Positions 42,977 through 51,467 of a stretch of DNA of 64,000 bases are shown here, piece by piece; the first letter of the stretch is position 1, and the number at the start of each line of letters is the position of its first letter. The position numbers and the translations under genes were made by a program. The notes beneath the pieces are model-generated. The model saw only the letters and a list, made by a program, of their open reading frames with translations. It was not told the origin of the DNA and did not search any database. Source of the stretch: Dokdonia pacifica (lineage in GTDB: Bacteria; Bacteroidota; Bacteroidia; Flavobacteriales; Flavobacteriaceae); assembly GCF_900188275.1 (NCBI RefSeq), contig NZ_FZNY01000002.1, positions 584,946 through 648,945 on the forward strand, in the 5' to 3' direction.

Positions 42977-43710
42977 TGATCTAGCATAAAATTTAAAACT
43001 TGCTCCAATTGACTATTCCAATTTTCAAAATCATGAGCGCCTTCTGTCTTTAAATTCTCAATATGGTAGTCTTTTGATTTATATAACTGAGTGAGAGGTA
43101 CAACATAATTCTCAGCATCATTTTTTCCTGTAGAAATGAAGATATTCAAATCTTTATTCTCTGAAAAGGCAATGGAGGAAAGTGCTTCTTGGCAAGGGTA
43201 CGTAATGGGTGATAACAAAGCATAATTCTGAAATAAAGCGGTCTTCCCAGAGAAATACGCCCCATTAAGCCCTCCGAAGGACAGCCCTACTAGGCTTCTG
43301 TTTTTAGGTTTTCGCGAAAGCGTGCTTTCTATAGTAGGGATTAATTCTTCTTCAAAAAACCTTATATAATCATCATTACAAAAAAAGTAGGTGTTACGTT
43401 TATCTTCTTTGGTTTCTGGATCAATAGTACTTACAAAAACATAAAACGTATCTGGGATTTTTCCTTGTGAAGTGAGTTGTTTTATTTTATTCAAAGTGCC
43501 ATTAGCTATCATTTTCTCGCCATCGGTGATATAAACAATAGAAATCGGCTCTACGTCCTGAATAACTCCATAAGTAGTCACTGATATCTTTTCTGAAAGA
43601 ATCGTACTGTTGATATGAAATTGAGTTTGGATATCCTTAGGAAGGTATGATAAATATTGAAGTGTCAGTACTATAAAGATAGAAAAACCTGTAGAGAAAA
43701 TACGCATCAT
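42973..43710 (-). CDS. Esterase of the enterochelin-esterase-like (EstD) family
   Basis: A 245-residue alpha/beta hydrolase with an N-terminal hydrophobic segment (signal or anchor). It has SLVGLSFGGLNGAYF (GxSxG nucleophile elbow), an acidic residue in FISTGKNDAENY and a final His in GAHDFENW, a complete triad. Related enzymes cleave ester bonds in siderophores or glucuronoyl/phenolic esters. The palindrome is read STLSRKPK before the nucleophile strand. It converges with the export operon; no siderophore link can be proven, though the NRPS locus is 25 kb away. Confidence 0.8.
   Translation of the reverse strand: MMRIFSTGFSIFIVLTLQYLSYLPKDIQTQFHINSTILSEKISVTTYGVIQDVEPISIVYITDGEKMIANGTLNKIKQLTSQGKIPDTFYVFVSTIDPETKEDKRNTYFFCNDDYIRFFEEELIPTIESTLSRKPKNRSLVGLSFGGLNGAYFSGKTALFQNYALLSPITYPCQEALSSIAFSENKDLNIFISTGKNDAENYVVPLTQLYKSKDYHIENLKTEGAHDFENWNSQLEQVLNFMLDH
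43309..43322. repeat. Dispersed palindrome, copy 12 (left arm degenerate)
   Basis: TTTTCGCGAAAGCG in the esterase gene, read LSRKP in a loop before the nucleophile elbow. Confidence 0.8.
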
Positions 43711-43750
43711 AATATGCTGTATAAGGTTAGGAAGATAACAAGTGCATATT

Positions 43751-44629
43751 TCAATTTAATCGCATGGCTTGATTGATCTTTTCATCATTAATGATATCCA
43801 ATAAAAAGGTTTTCTTGTCAAAATCTTTCTTGAAGGGCATTTGTCTGTAGAGTTCGTCAAATTTATCTTCGACTGTTTCTATCATAAAATCGGCATCAGG
43901 TTTGATCATTTCCTTAAAACTTGCATGTTCCTTCCTATTAAAAAGTAAATTCTTTGCATCTATGATTTTATTATCAATAGCAAATTGTACTTTTTTATGG
44001 CAACGACACGGGTTTTCTTTATTGACAAGACCACATTTATTATTCATGTAATTGAACATGTCTTTACGTGCTCTTGAAAGTCGTTTTCTATAATTATCTT
44101 TAGAGATATTCAAAATTTCAGAACCAATAGTCTGATCTGCATCAAACATTTCTCCCAGAATATACACCATACGTTGGTCTCTATTTAAACAAAGTAGCAT
44201 CCCACTCATACAAGAATAATTCATCTCTTTGATCAATTTTTCATTGGCTTTTTGTTCTGCTTCTGTCATATTAGAATCGGGTGTTTGTTCTAAGGCATTA
44301 GCATGTACCTCAAAACTGGTAAAAATCTTTTCACTAGCTTTTCGTTTTGACGCTAAAAAATGATTGACCACAATTCGATAACACCATGTAGAAAATTTAC
44401 TTTCCCCTTTAAACTTACTCAAATTTGTTACGATTTTTATAAGTGCTTCCTGTGTCAAATCTTTCGCATCGGCTGGATGGCGTACCATCTTCCAAGCCAC
44501 ATTATAAATAAAAGGTTGATGCTTTAATAAAAGCTCCTCTAGTGCTGCTTTGCTTCCATTTTGAGCACTTTCTACAAGAGTCGCATCTGTTTTATCACCT
44601 GTATATACTTTTAAAAAAGGATTATTCAT
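43751..44629 (-). CDS. ECF-type RNA polymerase sigma factor with C-terminal extension
   Basis: A 292-residue sigma factor, longer than the usual 180-200. Region 2 is at about 25-95 (KHQPFIYNVAWKMVRHPADAKDLTQEALIKI and STWCYRIVVNHFLASKRK), and region 4 at about 150-200 (GSEILNISKDNYRKRLSRARKDMFNYM). The extension of about 90 residues begins with a CGLVNKENPCRCHKK cluster that might bind zinc. No anti-sigma gene is adjacent. It diverges from the SRPBCC gene at 44825 across a 195-base region with a perfect palindrome copy, and may drive that gene run. Confidence 0.88.
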   Translation of the reverse strand: MNNPFLKVYTGDKTDATLVESAQNGSKAALEELLLKHQPFIYNVAWKMVRHPADAKDLTQEALIKIVTNLSKFKGESKFSTWCYRIVVNHFLASKRKASEKIFTSFEVHANALEQTPDSNMTEAEQKANEKLIKEMNYSCMSGMLLCLNRDQRMVYILGEMFDADQTIGSEILNISKDNYRKRLSRARKDMFNYMNNKCGLVNKENPCRCHKKVQFAIDNKIIDAKNLLFNRKEHASFKEMIKPDADFMIETVEDKFDELYRQMPFKKDFDKKTFLLDIINDEKINQAMRLN

Positions 44630-44731
44630 TGTATGTGTTTTATTCTTTTAGATGCAACTTTTAACAAGGTGTGACAAAACCTTATCTCCATGGGTAGTAT
44701 GATAGTTTAAAATTAAGTAAATATCTCTTGG

Positions 44732-44751
44732 TACGCTTTCGCGAAAGCGTA
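44732..44751. repeat. Dispersed palindrome, copy 13 (perfect 20-mer)
   Basis: TACGCTTTCGCGAAAGCGTA, self-complementary over its full length. It lies mid-way in the divergent region between the sigma factor and the first SRPBCC gene, and is the reference copy for this repeat. Confidence 0.97.
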
Positions 44752-44824
44752 TAAAAAATAATCCTACTCGTCACACATTACATATTCTGTCATCAAAAGA
44801 GCATAACTTTTTAAATAAAAAAAC

Positions 44825-45331
44825 ATGAAAACTTTAAAATTAGTAGCGCTAACTGCCTTATTTATGTTAGGATTAAATACCACAAATGCAGTTGCCCAAA
44901 ATGCCGATGCAAAACTAGTACATACCCAAATCGTTGAAAAAAGTGCAGATGACGTATGGAAAATTGTTAGAAATCTTGATTTTTCAAAATACTCGTCTAC
45001 AATAGGTAACGTAAAAGTAACTGGTAATCATGAAGCTGGAGCCTCAAGAGTATGCGCTACACCAGATGGCAAAGGTCAGTTTAAAGAAAATATTCTTGCC
45101 TATGACAATGTAAACAGAACTTATACCTATGCTGTTGTAGAAGGTGTTCCTGTAAAAGGACTCATTAATAACTTTAAAGTAGTTGACCTAGGTTTTAATA
45201 AATCTATGATCGTTTGGTGGTCCAACTATGAAGCATTTATGAAGAATCCTCAAATGACTGAAGAACAGTTTACAGCTTTTATGCAATCTTCTATCCAGGA
45301 GATTACTACAAACATGGCAAATGACGCTTAA
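44825..45331 (+). CDS. Secreted SRPBCC (START-like) protein 1
   Basis: A 168-residue protein with a signal peptide (MKTLKLVALTALFMLGLNTTNAVAQ) and a helix-grip fold: VHTQIVEKSADDVWKIVRNLDFSKYSS at the start and a long C-terminal helix. This matches the MxaD/polyketide-cyclase-like SRPBCC group, which bind hydrophobic ligands in a deep cavity. It lies opposite the ECF sigma gene and begins a run of related proteins. Confidence 0.85.
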   Translation: MKTLKLVALTALFMLGLNTTNAVAQNADAKLVHTQIVEKSADDVWKIVRNLDFSKYSSTIGNVKVTGNHEAGASRVCATPDGKGQFKENILAYDNVNRTYTYAVVEGVPVKGLINNFKVVDLGFNKSMIVWWSNYEAFMKNPQMTEEQFTAFMQSSIQEITTNMANDA

Positions 45332-45460
45332 TTTTCTTCCCCCCTATATAGTATGGGCTCACTTTATGAGTGAGCCTTTCTTAGTATTTAATGTGCTATG
45401 TATGAAGAAATATGAGTTTAAAACAACAAGCATAAAAAGAATCTTATACCTCTAAATAAC

Positions 45461-45982
45461 ATGACATTTCATCAAAAAGCACGAGCCTTATTCATTTTAA
45501 TAATTTCATCCTGGATGCCTATGACAGCACAACAATCATCATTCAAAAAAGAATTTCTAAAAAAATGGAAGAATGCCACAACATATACACTAGAAGTTGC
45601 AGAAAAAATGCCTGCAAGTAAGTATGGCTATCGACCTAATGAGGGCATGCGAACTTTTGGTGAACAAATGGAACATATTGGGTATGCCATGACCTATTTA
45701 TCTATGAATGCTATACATAGTAAGGAAATTCCATACCAGGGAAACCTTACCGATAAAGATGCTCTTATTGATTACTTAAAAAAACAATTTGAAATCGTTA
45801 GAGTTGCTGTAGAAAAGATGGACAGTACTGACTTTGAAAAGACAGTTTCGTTTTGGGCAGGTAGAATGACACGTAGGAAAATCTTAAACATCGCTTTTGA
45901 CCACACTACTCATACGCGTGCGCAAGCCATTGTATACCTTCGGTCACAGGATATAAAACCACCTCAATACATTGCATGGTAA
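45461..45982 (+). CDS. DinB-family protein with signal peptide
   Basis: A 173-residue four-helix protein, probably exported (LFILIISSWMPMTAQQ). It has the DinB metal-site His residues in EQMEHIGYAMTYL and FDHTTHTRAQAIVYLR. DinB-like proteins bind zinc or other divalent metals and include thiol transferases. Activity is unknown. It lies between two SRPBCC genes, suggesting a shared detoxification or ligand-modifying task. Confidence 0.85.
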   Translation: MTFHQKARALFILIISSWMPMTAQQSSFKKEFLKKWKNATTYTLEVAEKMPASKYGYRPNEGMRTFGEQMEHIGYAMTYLSMNAIHSKEIPYQGNLTDKDALIDYLKKQFEIVRVAVEKMDSTDFEKTVSFWAGRMTRRKILNIAFDHTTHTRAQAIVYLRSQDIKPPQYIAW

Positions 45983-46085
45983 GCAATTACAATAGCTAAA
46001 AGGAACTTATGTTTTTATGCAAAGTTGTCACAGATATACTATTTCTGAATCAAAGTATAAACATAGAGAGCGACTTTTCTAATCT

Positions 46086-46098
46086 CGCTTTCGCGAAA
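46086..46098. repeat. Dispersed palindrome, copy 14 (partial)
   Basis: CGCTTTCGCGAAA in the gap between the DinB gene and the second SRPBCC gene. Confidence 0.8.
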
Positions 46099-46114
46099 AC
46101 AAAACCAGATACCT

Positions 46115-46618
46115 ATGAAAGTCAATAAGACAATACAAATTAATGCATCAGCGGTTACCGTCTGGGAAACGCTATTCAAAAACTATGGCCAAGCCTGTGA
46201 TTGGGCTAGCACTGTAAATGAATCGAAACTACGTGAAGCTGTAGGATCGAAATACGGAGGAAGAACTTGTTCAACCACTTTTGGTGATGTAAGTGAGATT
46301 ATAGACCATGTAAATGAAGAAACCATGGAACTACAATATCATCTTGATGATACGCCCTTTATTATGAAAGCCGCTACAGCACACTGGAAAGTAACATCCG
46401 CAAGTGTTAATACCTCTGAAGTTACTATGCATCTAGATGTCACTTTAGCAACACTCCCTGGTTTCTTAATGGGTTGGCTAATAAAACCCAAAATGCGTAA
46501 AGACATTTATCAAACTATAGATGATCTAAAATATTTTATAGAAAATGGAGAACAATCTGAAGTAAAGAAGAAATCTGACGCTAAATATTTCAAGAAAAAA
46601 GGCAAAAAAGCCGCATAA
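46115..46618 (+). CDS. Cytoplasmic SRPBCC (START-like) protein 2
   Basis: A 167-residue protein without signal peptide. Opening MKVNKTIQINASAVTVWETLFKNYGQACDW is the first strand and helix of the SRPBCC fold, and the long last helix GWLIKPKMRKDIYQTIDDLKYFIENGE closes the cavity. A lysine-rich tail follows (KKKSDAKYFKKKGKKAA). It is 16 bases upstream of a secreted paralogue, so the pair is probably co-transcribed. Confidence 0.85.
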   Translation: MKVNKTIQINASAVTVWETLFKNYGQACDWASTVNESKLREAVGSKYGGRTCSTTFGDVSEIIDHVNEETMELQYHLDDTPFIMKAATAHWKVTSASVNTSEVTMHLDVTLATLPGFLMGWLIKPKMRKDIYQTIDDLKYFIENGEQSEVKKKSDAKYFKKKGKKAA

Positions 46619-46634
46619 CCTTAAAACATAAAAA

Positions 46635-47249
46635 ATGAAAAATAAATCAATTGTATTCATAGTCATTGCCATCATGGCAACTACTTTCTCTTTTGCGCAA
46701 TCCATGGAGAAAAGTTTTAGAACTGTACACGTAGAACTTATAATCAATGCTCCAGCAGAAAGAGTATGGGAAGCAATGGTGCTAGATTATGGAGAAATTT
46801 CAAACTTCTCTCCATATATCTATACATCTGAATACACTAACGGATCTTTAAAAGGAGAAGTGGGTGCAGAGCGTAAATGCAATTTTAATGAAAAAGGTAC
46901 GCAATGGTCTAAGGAACGTATTGCAGCTATTGACACTAAAAATATGGTGATGCGCAATGTAGTTATAGATGGTGCAAAGCTTCCATTAAATTTTGATAAT
47001 TCTCAAGCATTTTATCGTGTAAAAGATAATGGGGATGGAACCTCAACGGCTTCCTATGAATTTCAATTTAGAACGAAACCTGCATTTCTTGGTTTTATAG
47101 CAAAAGGCTGGTTTAAAAAACAAATGTCTGGAACTTTAGTAGGATTAAAACATTATATAGAAACCGGAGAAAGAGTAACAGGCGGAACAGATACCTACAA
47201 AGAAATAAAAGGAAATTATCCCAAAGCAACAATCGTTAAAACCAACTAA
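46635..47249 (+). CDS. Secreted SRPBCC (START-like) protein 3
   Basis: A 204-residue paralogue of the preceding gene with a signal peptide (KSIVFIVIAIMATTFSFAQ). VELIINAPAERVWEAMVLDYGEISNFSPYI and the final helix GWFKKQMSGTLVGLKHYIETGE match the fold. Its stop is 2 bases from the SnoaL-like gene start. A cytosolic and a periplasmic member may handle the same hydrophobic ligand on either side of the membrane; this is inference. Confidence 0.85.
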   Translation: MKNKSIVFIVIAIMATTFSFAQSMEKSFRTVHVELIINAPAERVWEAMVLDYGEISNFSPYIYTSEYTNGSLKGEVGAERKCNFNEKGTQWSKERIAAIDTKNMVMRNVVIDGAKLPLNFDNSQAFYRVKDNGDGTSTASYEFQFRTKPAFLGFIAKGWFKKQMSGTLVGLKHYIETGERVTGGTDTYKEIKGNYPKATIVKTN

Positions 47250-47251
47250 AA

Positions 47252-47605
47252 ATGACAAATCAAGAAGTAGCAAATAGATTGGTGAGTCTTTTGAGAGATG
47301 GAAAATTTGAGACCGTGTATGATGAACTTTTCCATCAAGATGCACATCATATAGAGCCACAATCAGAATATTTTTCAGATATAAAGGGTATTGTAGCTAT
47401 TAAAGCAAAAGATGCTGCGATGCAAGAAAATATTACAGGTGTTGAAGCAATGGAAGTTGGAGATGCAATTATTGCAAAAAACTACATAGCGATACCCTAT
47501 AAAATGACGGTCATTCTTAAAGATGGAAATAAATGGCCGCTAGATGAAATTATTGTTTACAAAATCGAAAATGGCAAGATCATTTCTGAACAATTTTTCT
47601 ATTAA
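47252..47605 (+). CDS. SnoaL-like (NTF2-fold) protein
   Basis: A 117-residue protein with the cone-shaped alpha+beta NTF2-like fold: VANRLVSLLRDGKFETVYDELFHQDAHHIEP at the start, then IPYKMTVILKDGNKWPLDEIIVYKIENGKIISEQFFY. SnoaL-like proteins act as small-molecule cyclases, isomerases or binders. It is the last gene of the run and is followed by a strong terminator. Confidence 0.88.
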   Translation: MTNQEVANRLVSLLRDGKFETVYDELFHQDAHHIEPQSEYFSDIKGIVAIKAKDAAMQENITGVEAMEVGDAIIAKNYIAIPYKMTVILKDGNKWPLDEIIVYKIENGKIISEQFFY

Positions 47606-47629
47606 AATTTTAGTGGTTGATAGTGAATT

Positions 47630-47667
47630 ATCCCTCATAGTCATTAAATAAACTATGGGGGATTTTT
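47630..47667 (+). terminator. Rho-independent terminator after the SnoaL-like gene
   Basis: ATCCCTCATAGT (47630-47641) pairs with ACTATGGGGGAT (47652-47663) with one G-T pair, followed by TTTTT. Confidence 0.88.
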
Positions 47668-47759
47668 ATGCAATATAAAATTAAGATTACCTTGATATAT
47701 TAACAAATCTTTTACGACTAATGCTAGAAATCATGTTTGAATATTTTTACCTTTAGTGT

Positions 47760-48842
47760 ATGCCAAAATCATTACTTTTTATTCCAGATATTTCAGGATT
47801 TACAAAATTTGTTCAAACAACAGAGGCAGAACATAGTCAGCATGTTATTGCAGAACTTCTGGAAGTCCTTATAGAAGCAAATACACAACAATTACGGCTT
47901 GCTGAAGTAGAAGGTGATGCATTGTTTTTTTATAAAGAAGGGCAAATACTCTCTCAGGAAAAGCTTTTAGCGCAAATTGAAACGATGTATACTGCTTTTT
48001 ACAGTCATCTTAAATTACTAGAAAAAAACAGAATTTGCCCGTGTTTAGCATGTTCAAGTGCTGTAAATCTCGAACTTAAGATTGTAGCGCATGTGGGTGA
48101 ATTACAATTCATAGAAGTTCAGAATAATAGAAAACCTTTTGGAGAAGCAGTGATCAAAGCCCATCGATTACTCAAAAACTCTGTAGAGAGTGATAATTAT
48201 GTGCTTTTAAGTAAAGAACTGGCTACAGAAATCAAAATGCCCTTAGATTATAAAAGTTCCTTATTCCGCTTTCGCGAAAGCGTAAACACCTATGATGATT
48301 TCCCTGTGCATTATATTTTTTCTGAAATCGCTGTAAATAATTTAAAACTGCAGCCCTTCCAACAGGGACAAACAGTCAATTTTTTACGACTTCCAGATGT
48401 CCAACTTGAACGCACTTTTCCTGTAAAAGCAGAAAAGTTATTAGAATTGATTACGAACTATAAGTACAGGCATTTATGGGCTGAAGGCGCTGATGAAATA
48501 CACTATGATGAAAATGAAGTAACCCGATTAGATTCAGAACATATGTGTGTGATTGGGGGTAAACATTTTAATTTTAAAGTTGTAAACAAACCTCCTAAAA
48601 CCGATGAAATCGTATATGGAGAGTACACAACAAACCCGCCACCTGTGGATGCACTCTATCAGTTTTATAGTGTTAAACCAATTTCTGATAACAGCTCACT
48701 ACTGACAGTAGAGCTTTTTTGGGAAGCACGATCTATTTTTAAGAAAATAATGATTGCATTGGTTGTAAAAAATGGATTCAAAAAAAATATTAAAAGTGCC
48801 TTACATAAACTGCATGAGGTAGTTGCAAATGATCTAAGTTAA
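47760..48842 (+). CDS. DUF2652 protein with cyclase-like and SRPBCC-like halves
   Basis: A 360-residue protein. The first half (SLLFIPDISGFTKFVQTTEAEHSQHVIAELLEVL and VEGDALFFYKEG) resembles class III nucleotidyl-cyclase folds as in DUF2652; catalytic metal Asp residues may be kept, but activity is not known. A CPCLAC cluster lies near residue 93. The second half (FPVKAEKLLELITNYKYRHLWAEGADEI and a final helix) resembles an SRPBCC domain, linking it to the genes upstream. A palindrome copy is read RFRESV between the halves. Confidence 0.85.
   Translation: MPKSLLFIPDISGFTKFVQTTEAEHSQHVIAELLEVLIEANTQQLRLAEVEGDALFFYKEGQILSQEKLLAQIETMYTAFYSHLKLLEKNRICPCLACSSAVNLELKIVAHVGELQFIEVQNNRKPFGEAVIKAHRLLKNSVESDNYVLLSKELATEIKMPLDYKSSLFRFRESVNTYDDFPVHYIFSEIAVNNLKLQPFQQGQTVNFLRLPDVQLERTFPVKAEKLLELITNYKYRHLWAEGADEIHYDENEVTRLDSEHMCVIGGKHFNFKVVNKPPKTDEIVYGEYTTNPPPVDALYQFYSVKPISDNSSLLTVELFWEARSIFKKIMIALVVKNGFKKNIKSALHKLHEVVANDLS
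48267..48284. repeat. Dispersed palindrome, copy 15
   Basis: CGCTTTCGCGAAAGCGTA in the DUF2652 gene. It is the only in-gene copy of the window read in the frame RFRES. Confidence 0.92.
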
Positions 48843-48850
48843 ATACAGGA

Positions 48851-49855
48851 TCACCCCATAATTTTTACGAGTAATTCCTTGAGTATATCTGGTGTTGCAA
48901 AAGCACTTGACCCTACGCCTTTACTCTTTACATCTGCTTCTCGTAAAAGAGCAATAGCTGCACTCACGCGCTTCATAGGATAATGACGTGCCGCTGTTGT
49001 ATATTCACCTACAAAGTATGGATTTACACCTAGTGCTTTGGCAACAGAGCTTTTATCTTTTTGAGGAAGTCCGTGGTATTTAAGAAGATTAGAGAAAAAA
49101 CCATATAAAGAAGATATGGTAAGTACTAATGGATTATCTTTTGGGTTTTGTGTAAAGTATAAACTAATACGCTGTGCTTTTACAATATCACGCTCTCCAA
49201 CTGCCTTACGAAGTTCGAAATTATTGAAATCTTTACTGATTCCTATATTCTCTTCAATGGCTTCTGGAGTAATTTCACTTCCTTTTGGAAGGATGAGCAT
49301 TAATTTTTTTATTTCGTTATTTACTTTACTTAGGTCCGTACCTAAATATTCTACAAGAATATGTGCTGCTTTAGGGTTGATTTGATAGCCTTTTTGGGTC
49401 ACAATACCACGTAACCAATCCCCTACTTGGTTTTCATATAGCTTTTTACTCTCAAAGTGAACCCCACTTTTCTTAAGTACTTTAGCCAGCGGCTTTCTAC
49501 CATCTAGCTTTTTGTATTTATAGCATATCACTAATACCGTTGTGGGCTGAGGATTTTCTACATAAGATGCAAGCTTATCAATGGTACGTGAAAGATCCTG
49601 TGCTTCTTTTACAATCACTACTTGACGTTCTGCCATCATAGGGTATCGCTTAGCATTACTTACAATATCATCTACAGTAACATCACGCCCATACAAAACC
49701 ATTTGATTAAATCCTTTTTCAGATTCATCTAGAATATTTGCCTCTATATAATGTGCTATCTCATCAATAAAATAGGACTCTTCACCGCTTAAAAAATAGA
49801 TAGGGTGTATAATTCCATTCTGAAGGTCTGATAGTATTTTTTTTGCGTTTTGCAC
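48851..49855 (-). CDS. holA: DNA polymerase III subunit delta
   Basis: A 334-residue clamp-loader subunit. The opening HPIYFLSGEESYFIDEIAHYIE, then MMAERQVVIVKEAQDL and VLVICYKYKKLDGRKPLAKVLKK, and the C-terminal collar helices (LREADVKSKGVGSS) are characteristic of HolA. It opens the beta sliding clamp in the replicase holoenzyme. It diverges from the nuclease-fold gene at 49892; this is an ordinary core-genome anchor, showing that the window is chromosomal. Confidence 0.95.
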   Translation of the reverse strand: MQNAKKILSDLQNGIIHPIYFLSGEESYFIDEIAHYIEANILDESEKGFNQMVLYGRDVTVDDIVSNAKRYPMMAERQVVIVKEAQDLSRTIDKLASYVENPQPTTVLVICYKYKKLDGRKPLAKVLKKSGVHFESKKLYENQVGDWLRGIVTQKGYQINPKAAHILVEYLGTDLSKVNNEIKKLMLILPKGSEITPEAIEENIGISKDFNNFELRKAVGERDIVKAQRISLYFTQNPKDNPLVLTISSLYGFFSNLLKYHGLPQKDKSSVAKALGVNPYFVGEYTTAARHYPMKRVSAAIALLREADVKSKGVGSSAFATPDILKELLVKIMG

Positions 49856-49891
49856 TATTGGGTTTTCCTATAAAAAAAGTAATTTGCAGTC

Positions 49892-50341
49892 ATGCAAGCT
49901 CTCGATTTTCCAGCCTATGACTTTCGACTCAAAAATAGCGAAAACAAATCGTATATTTTTGACCCTATACGTAAAAAATTTATACTCCTCACTCCAGAAG
50001 AATGGGTACGACAACACGTATTACAATTCCTTATAAAAACCAAAGGTTATCCAGCAAGCCTTATTAACGTTGAAAAGGAAATCAAAATATACGATACCAA
50101 AAAGCGATATGATATTGTTATTTTTAATTCTGATGGGAGTATTTTCTTAATTGTAGAGTGCAAAAGACCTAAAGTCGCTATTACTCAAGCAGTATTTGAC
50201 CAGATCGCTAGATATAATTTAAAATTAAAAGCCTCTTTACTTATGGTCACTAATGGTTTACATCATTACTACTGCGCCATGGATTTTGAGCAAGAACGGT
50301 ATCACTTTTTAAAAGAAATCCCTAATTATATTATAAAATGA
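49892..50341 (+). CDS. HsdR-N-like PD-(D/E)xK nuclease-fold protein
   Basis: A 149-residue protein with EEWVRQHVLQFLI, then RYDIVIFNSDGSIFLIVECKRP, which holds the D and E-x-K of the PD-(D/E)xK fold. This is the pattern of the type I restriction enzyme R N-terminal domain family (HSDR_N_2), commonly found as a small gene next to holA in Bacteroidota. No methylase or specificity genes are nearby, so it is not a restriction system. A TTG-N19-TAATTTG stretch (49858-49887) is a likely promoter. Confidence 0.88.
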   Translation: MQALDFPAYDFRLKNSENKSYIFDPIRKKFILLTPEEWVRQHVLQFLIKTKGYPASLINVEKEIKIYDTKKRYDIVIFNSDGSIFLIVECKRPKVAITQAVFDQIARYNLKLKASLLMVTNGLHHYYCAMDFEQERYHFLKEIPNYIIK

Positions 50342-50348
50342 TGTTTGG

Positions 50349-50366
50349 TATGCTTTCGCGAAAGCA
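50349..50366. repeat. Dispersed palindrome, copy 16
   Basis: TATGCTTTCGCGAAAGCA in the gap between the nuclease-fold gene and the glycosyltransferase. An upstream TTG would make it coding, but I place the start after it. Confidence 0.88.
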
Positions 50367-50386
50367 AAAACCCTTTTATTTGCAAC

Positions 50387-51388
50387 GTGAAAACAGCAAT
50401 TGTTATACTTAACTGGAATGGACGTGCATTATTAGAACGTTTTTTAGAAAACGTGGTCAAACATAGTGCACATCTGGCAACTATATATGTAGCAGATAAT
50501 GCTTCTACAGATAGCTCTGTAGCCTATTGCAAAGAGCACTTCTCGGAAGATGTGAAAATTATTCAAAATAAAGAAAACGGAGGATATGCAAAAGGGTATA
50601 ATGATGCCTTACGTCATGTACAAGCAGATCTTTATGTATTGCTTAATAGTGATGTAAACGTAGAAAAAGGTTGGTTAGAACCTATGTTATCTGTTTTTGA
50701 GAATTCTCCATCTATTGCTGTAGCCCAACCTAAGATTAAAGATTTAAAGCGCCCTACCCATTTTGAATATGCAGGAGCCGCTGGAGGGTATATAGATGCG
50801 CTAGGATACCCCTATTGTAGAGGACGTATTTTTGATACTTGTGAAGAAGACACAGGACAATATAACGATACGGTTGATGTACTATGGGCTAGCGGAGCTT
50901 GTCTGTTTATAAGAGCAAATCAGTATTGGGAGGTAAATGGTCTAGACGAAGATTTTTTTGCGCATCAAGAAGAAATTGATCTTTGCTGGCGTATCAAAAA
51001 TAAAGGGTATCGTATTGTTGCTGTGGGTAATAGTGAGGTTTTTCATTTAGGAGGAGCAACACTATCTTCTGCAAATCCCCAAAAAACATTTTATAACTTT
51101 AGAAATACTTTGTTTGCTGTCGTTAAAAACAGCCCTGGCTTAAAATATATACTACGTATATTAATGAGACTTGTACTAGATGGAATTGCAGGTGCTAAAT
51201 TCTTATTAGAAGGAAAGCCAAAACATGTCTGGGCAATTATAAAAGCACATTTTAGTTTTTACAGCCACTACCCTAGTTTGCTTAAAAAAAGAAAGGCGCT
51301 AAAACAGCGTCAACATTATTATCAAATAAGGTCCATTGTTTTTAAATATTTCATAAAAAATAAAAAGTCGTATCGCGATCTTTTATAA
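50387..51388 (+). CDS. Family 2 glycosyltransferase, rhamnosyltransferase-like
   Basis: I place the start at GTG 50387 (VKTAIVILNWNGRALLERFL), the usual family N-terminus; a TTG at 50345 would read through the dispersed palindrome. The 333 residues have VYVADNAS-type nucleotide binding (TIYVADNASTDSSV), the metal motif NSDVNV, and EDFFAHQEEIDLCWR with the catalytic-base region typical of WbbL-like enzymes. A C-terminal amphipathic basic part could bind the membrane. It stands between core genes, apart from the glycan cluster at 1-6664. Confidence 0.88.
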   Translation: MKTAIVILNWNGRALLERFLENVVKHSAHLATIYVADNASTDSSVAYCKEHFSEDVKIIQNKENGGYAKGYNDALRHVQADLYVLLNSDVNVEKGWLEPMLSVFENSPSIAVAQPKIKDLKRPTHFEYAGAAGGYIDALGYPYCRGRIFDTCEEDTGQYNDTVDVLWASGACLFIRANQYWEVNGLDEDFFAHQEEIDLCWRIKNKGYRIVAVGNSEVFHLGGATLSSANPQKTFYNFRNTLFAVVKNSPGLKYILRILMRLVLDGIAGAKFLLEGKPKHVWAIIKAHFSFYSHYPSLLKKRKALKQRQHYYQIRSIVFKYFIKNKKSYRDLL

Positions 51389-51435
51389 AAACGATAAAAA
51401 ACTGTTAATCGCTATTTTAACATTTCCATTTTTGG

Positions 51436-51443
51436 TACTTTTG
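51436..51443 (+). promoter_or_regulatory. Promoter -7 element of the OmpA-family gene
   Basis: TACTTTTG matches TAnnTTTG exactly, 24 bases before the ATG. A TTTTAACATTT motif lies just upstream (51415-51425), as it does near the two giant secreted-protein genes. Confidence 0.6.
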
Positions 51444-51467
51444 AGTATAACTTGAAATACCCAGAAT

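Noticed and set aside
42973..43710. Siderophore esterase as part of the NRPS locus
   Set aside because: The fold fits, but the gene lies about 15 kb beyond the locus among unrelated genes, so a link is not supported.
49892..50341. Type I restriction system
   Set aside because: Only a small HsdR-N-like protein is present; no methylase, specificity or helicase parts are nearby.
50345..50386. TTG start for the glycosyltransferase at 50345
   Set aside because: It would translate the dispersed palindrome into MVCFRESKN before the normal family N-terminus; GTG at 50387 fits better.
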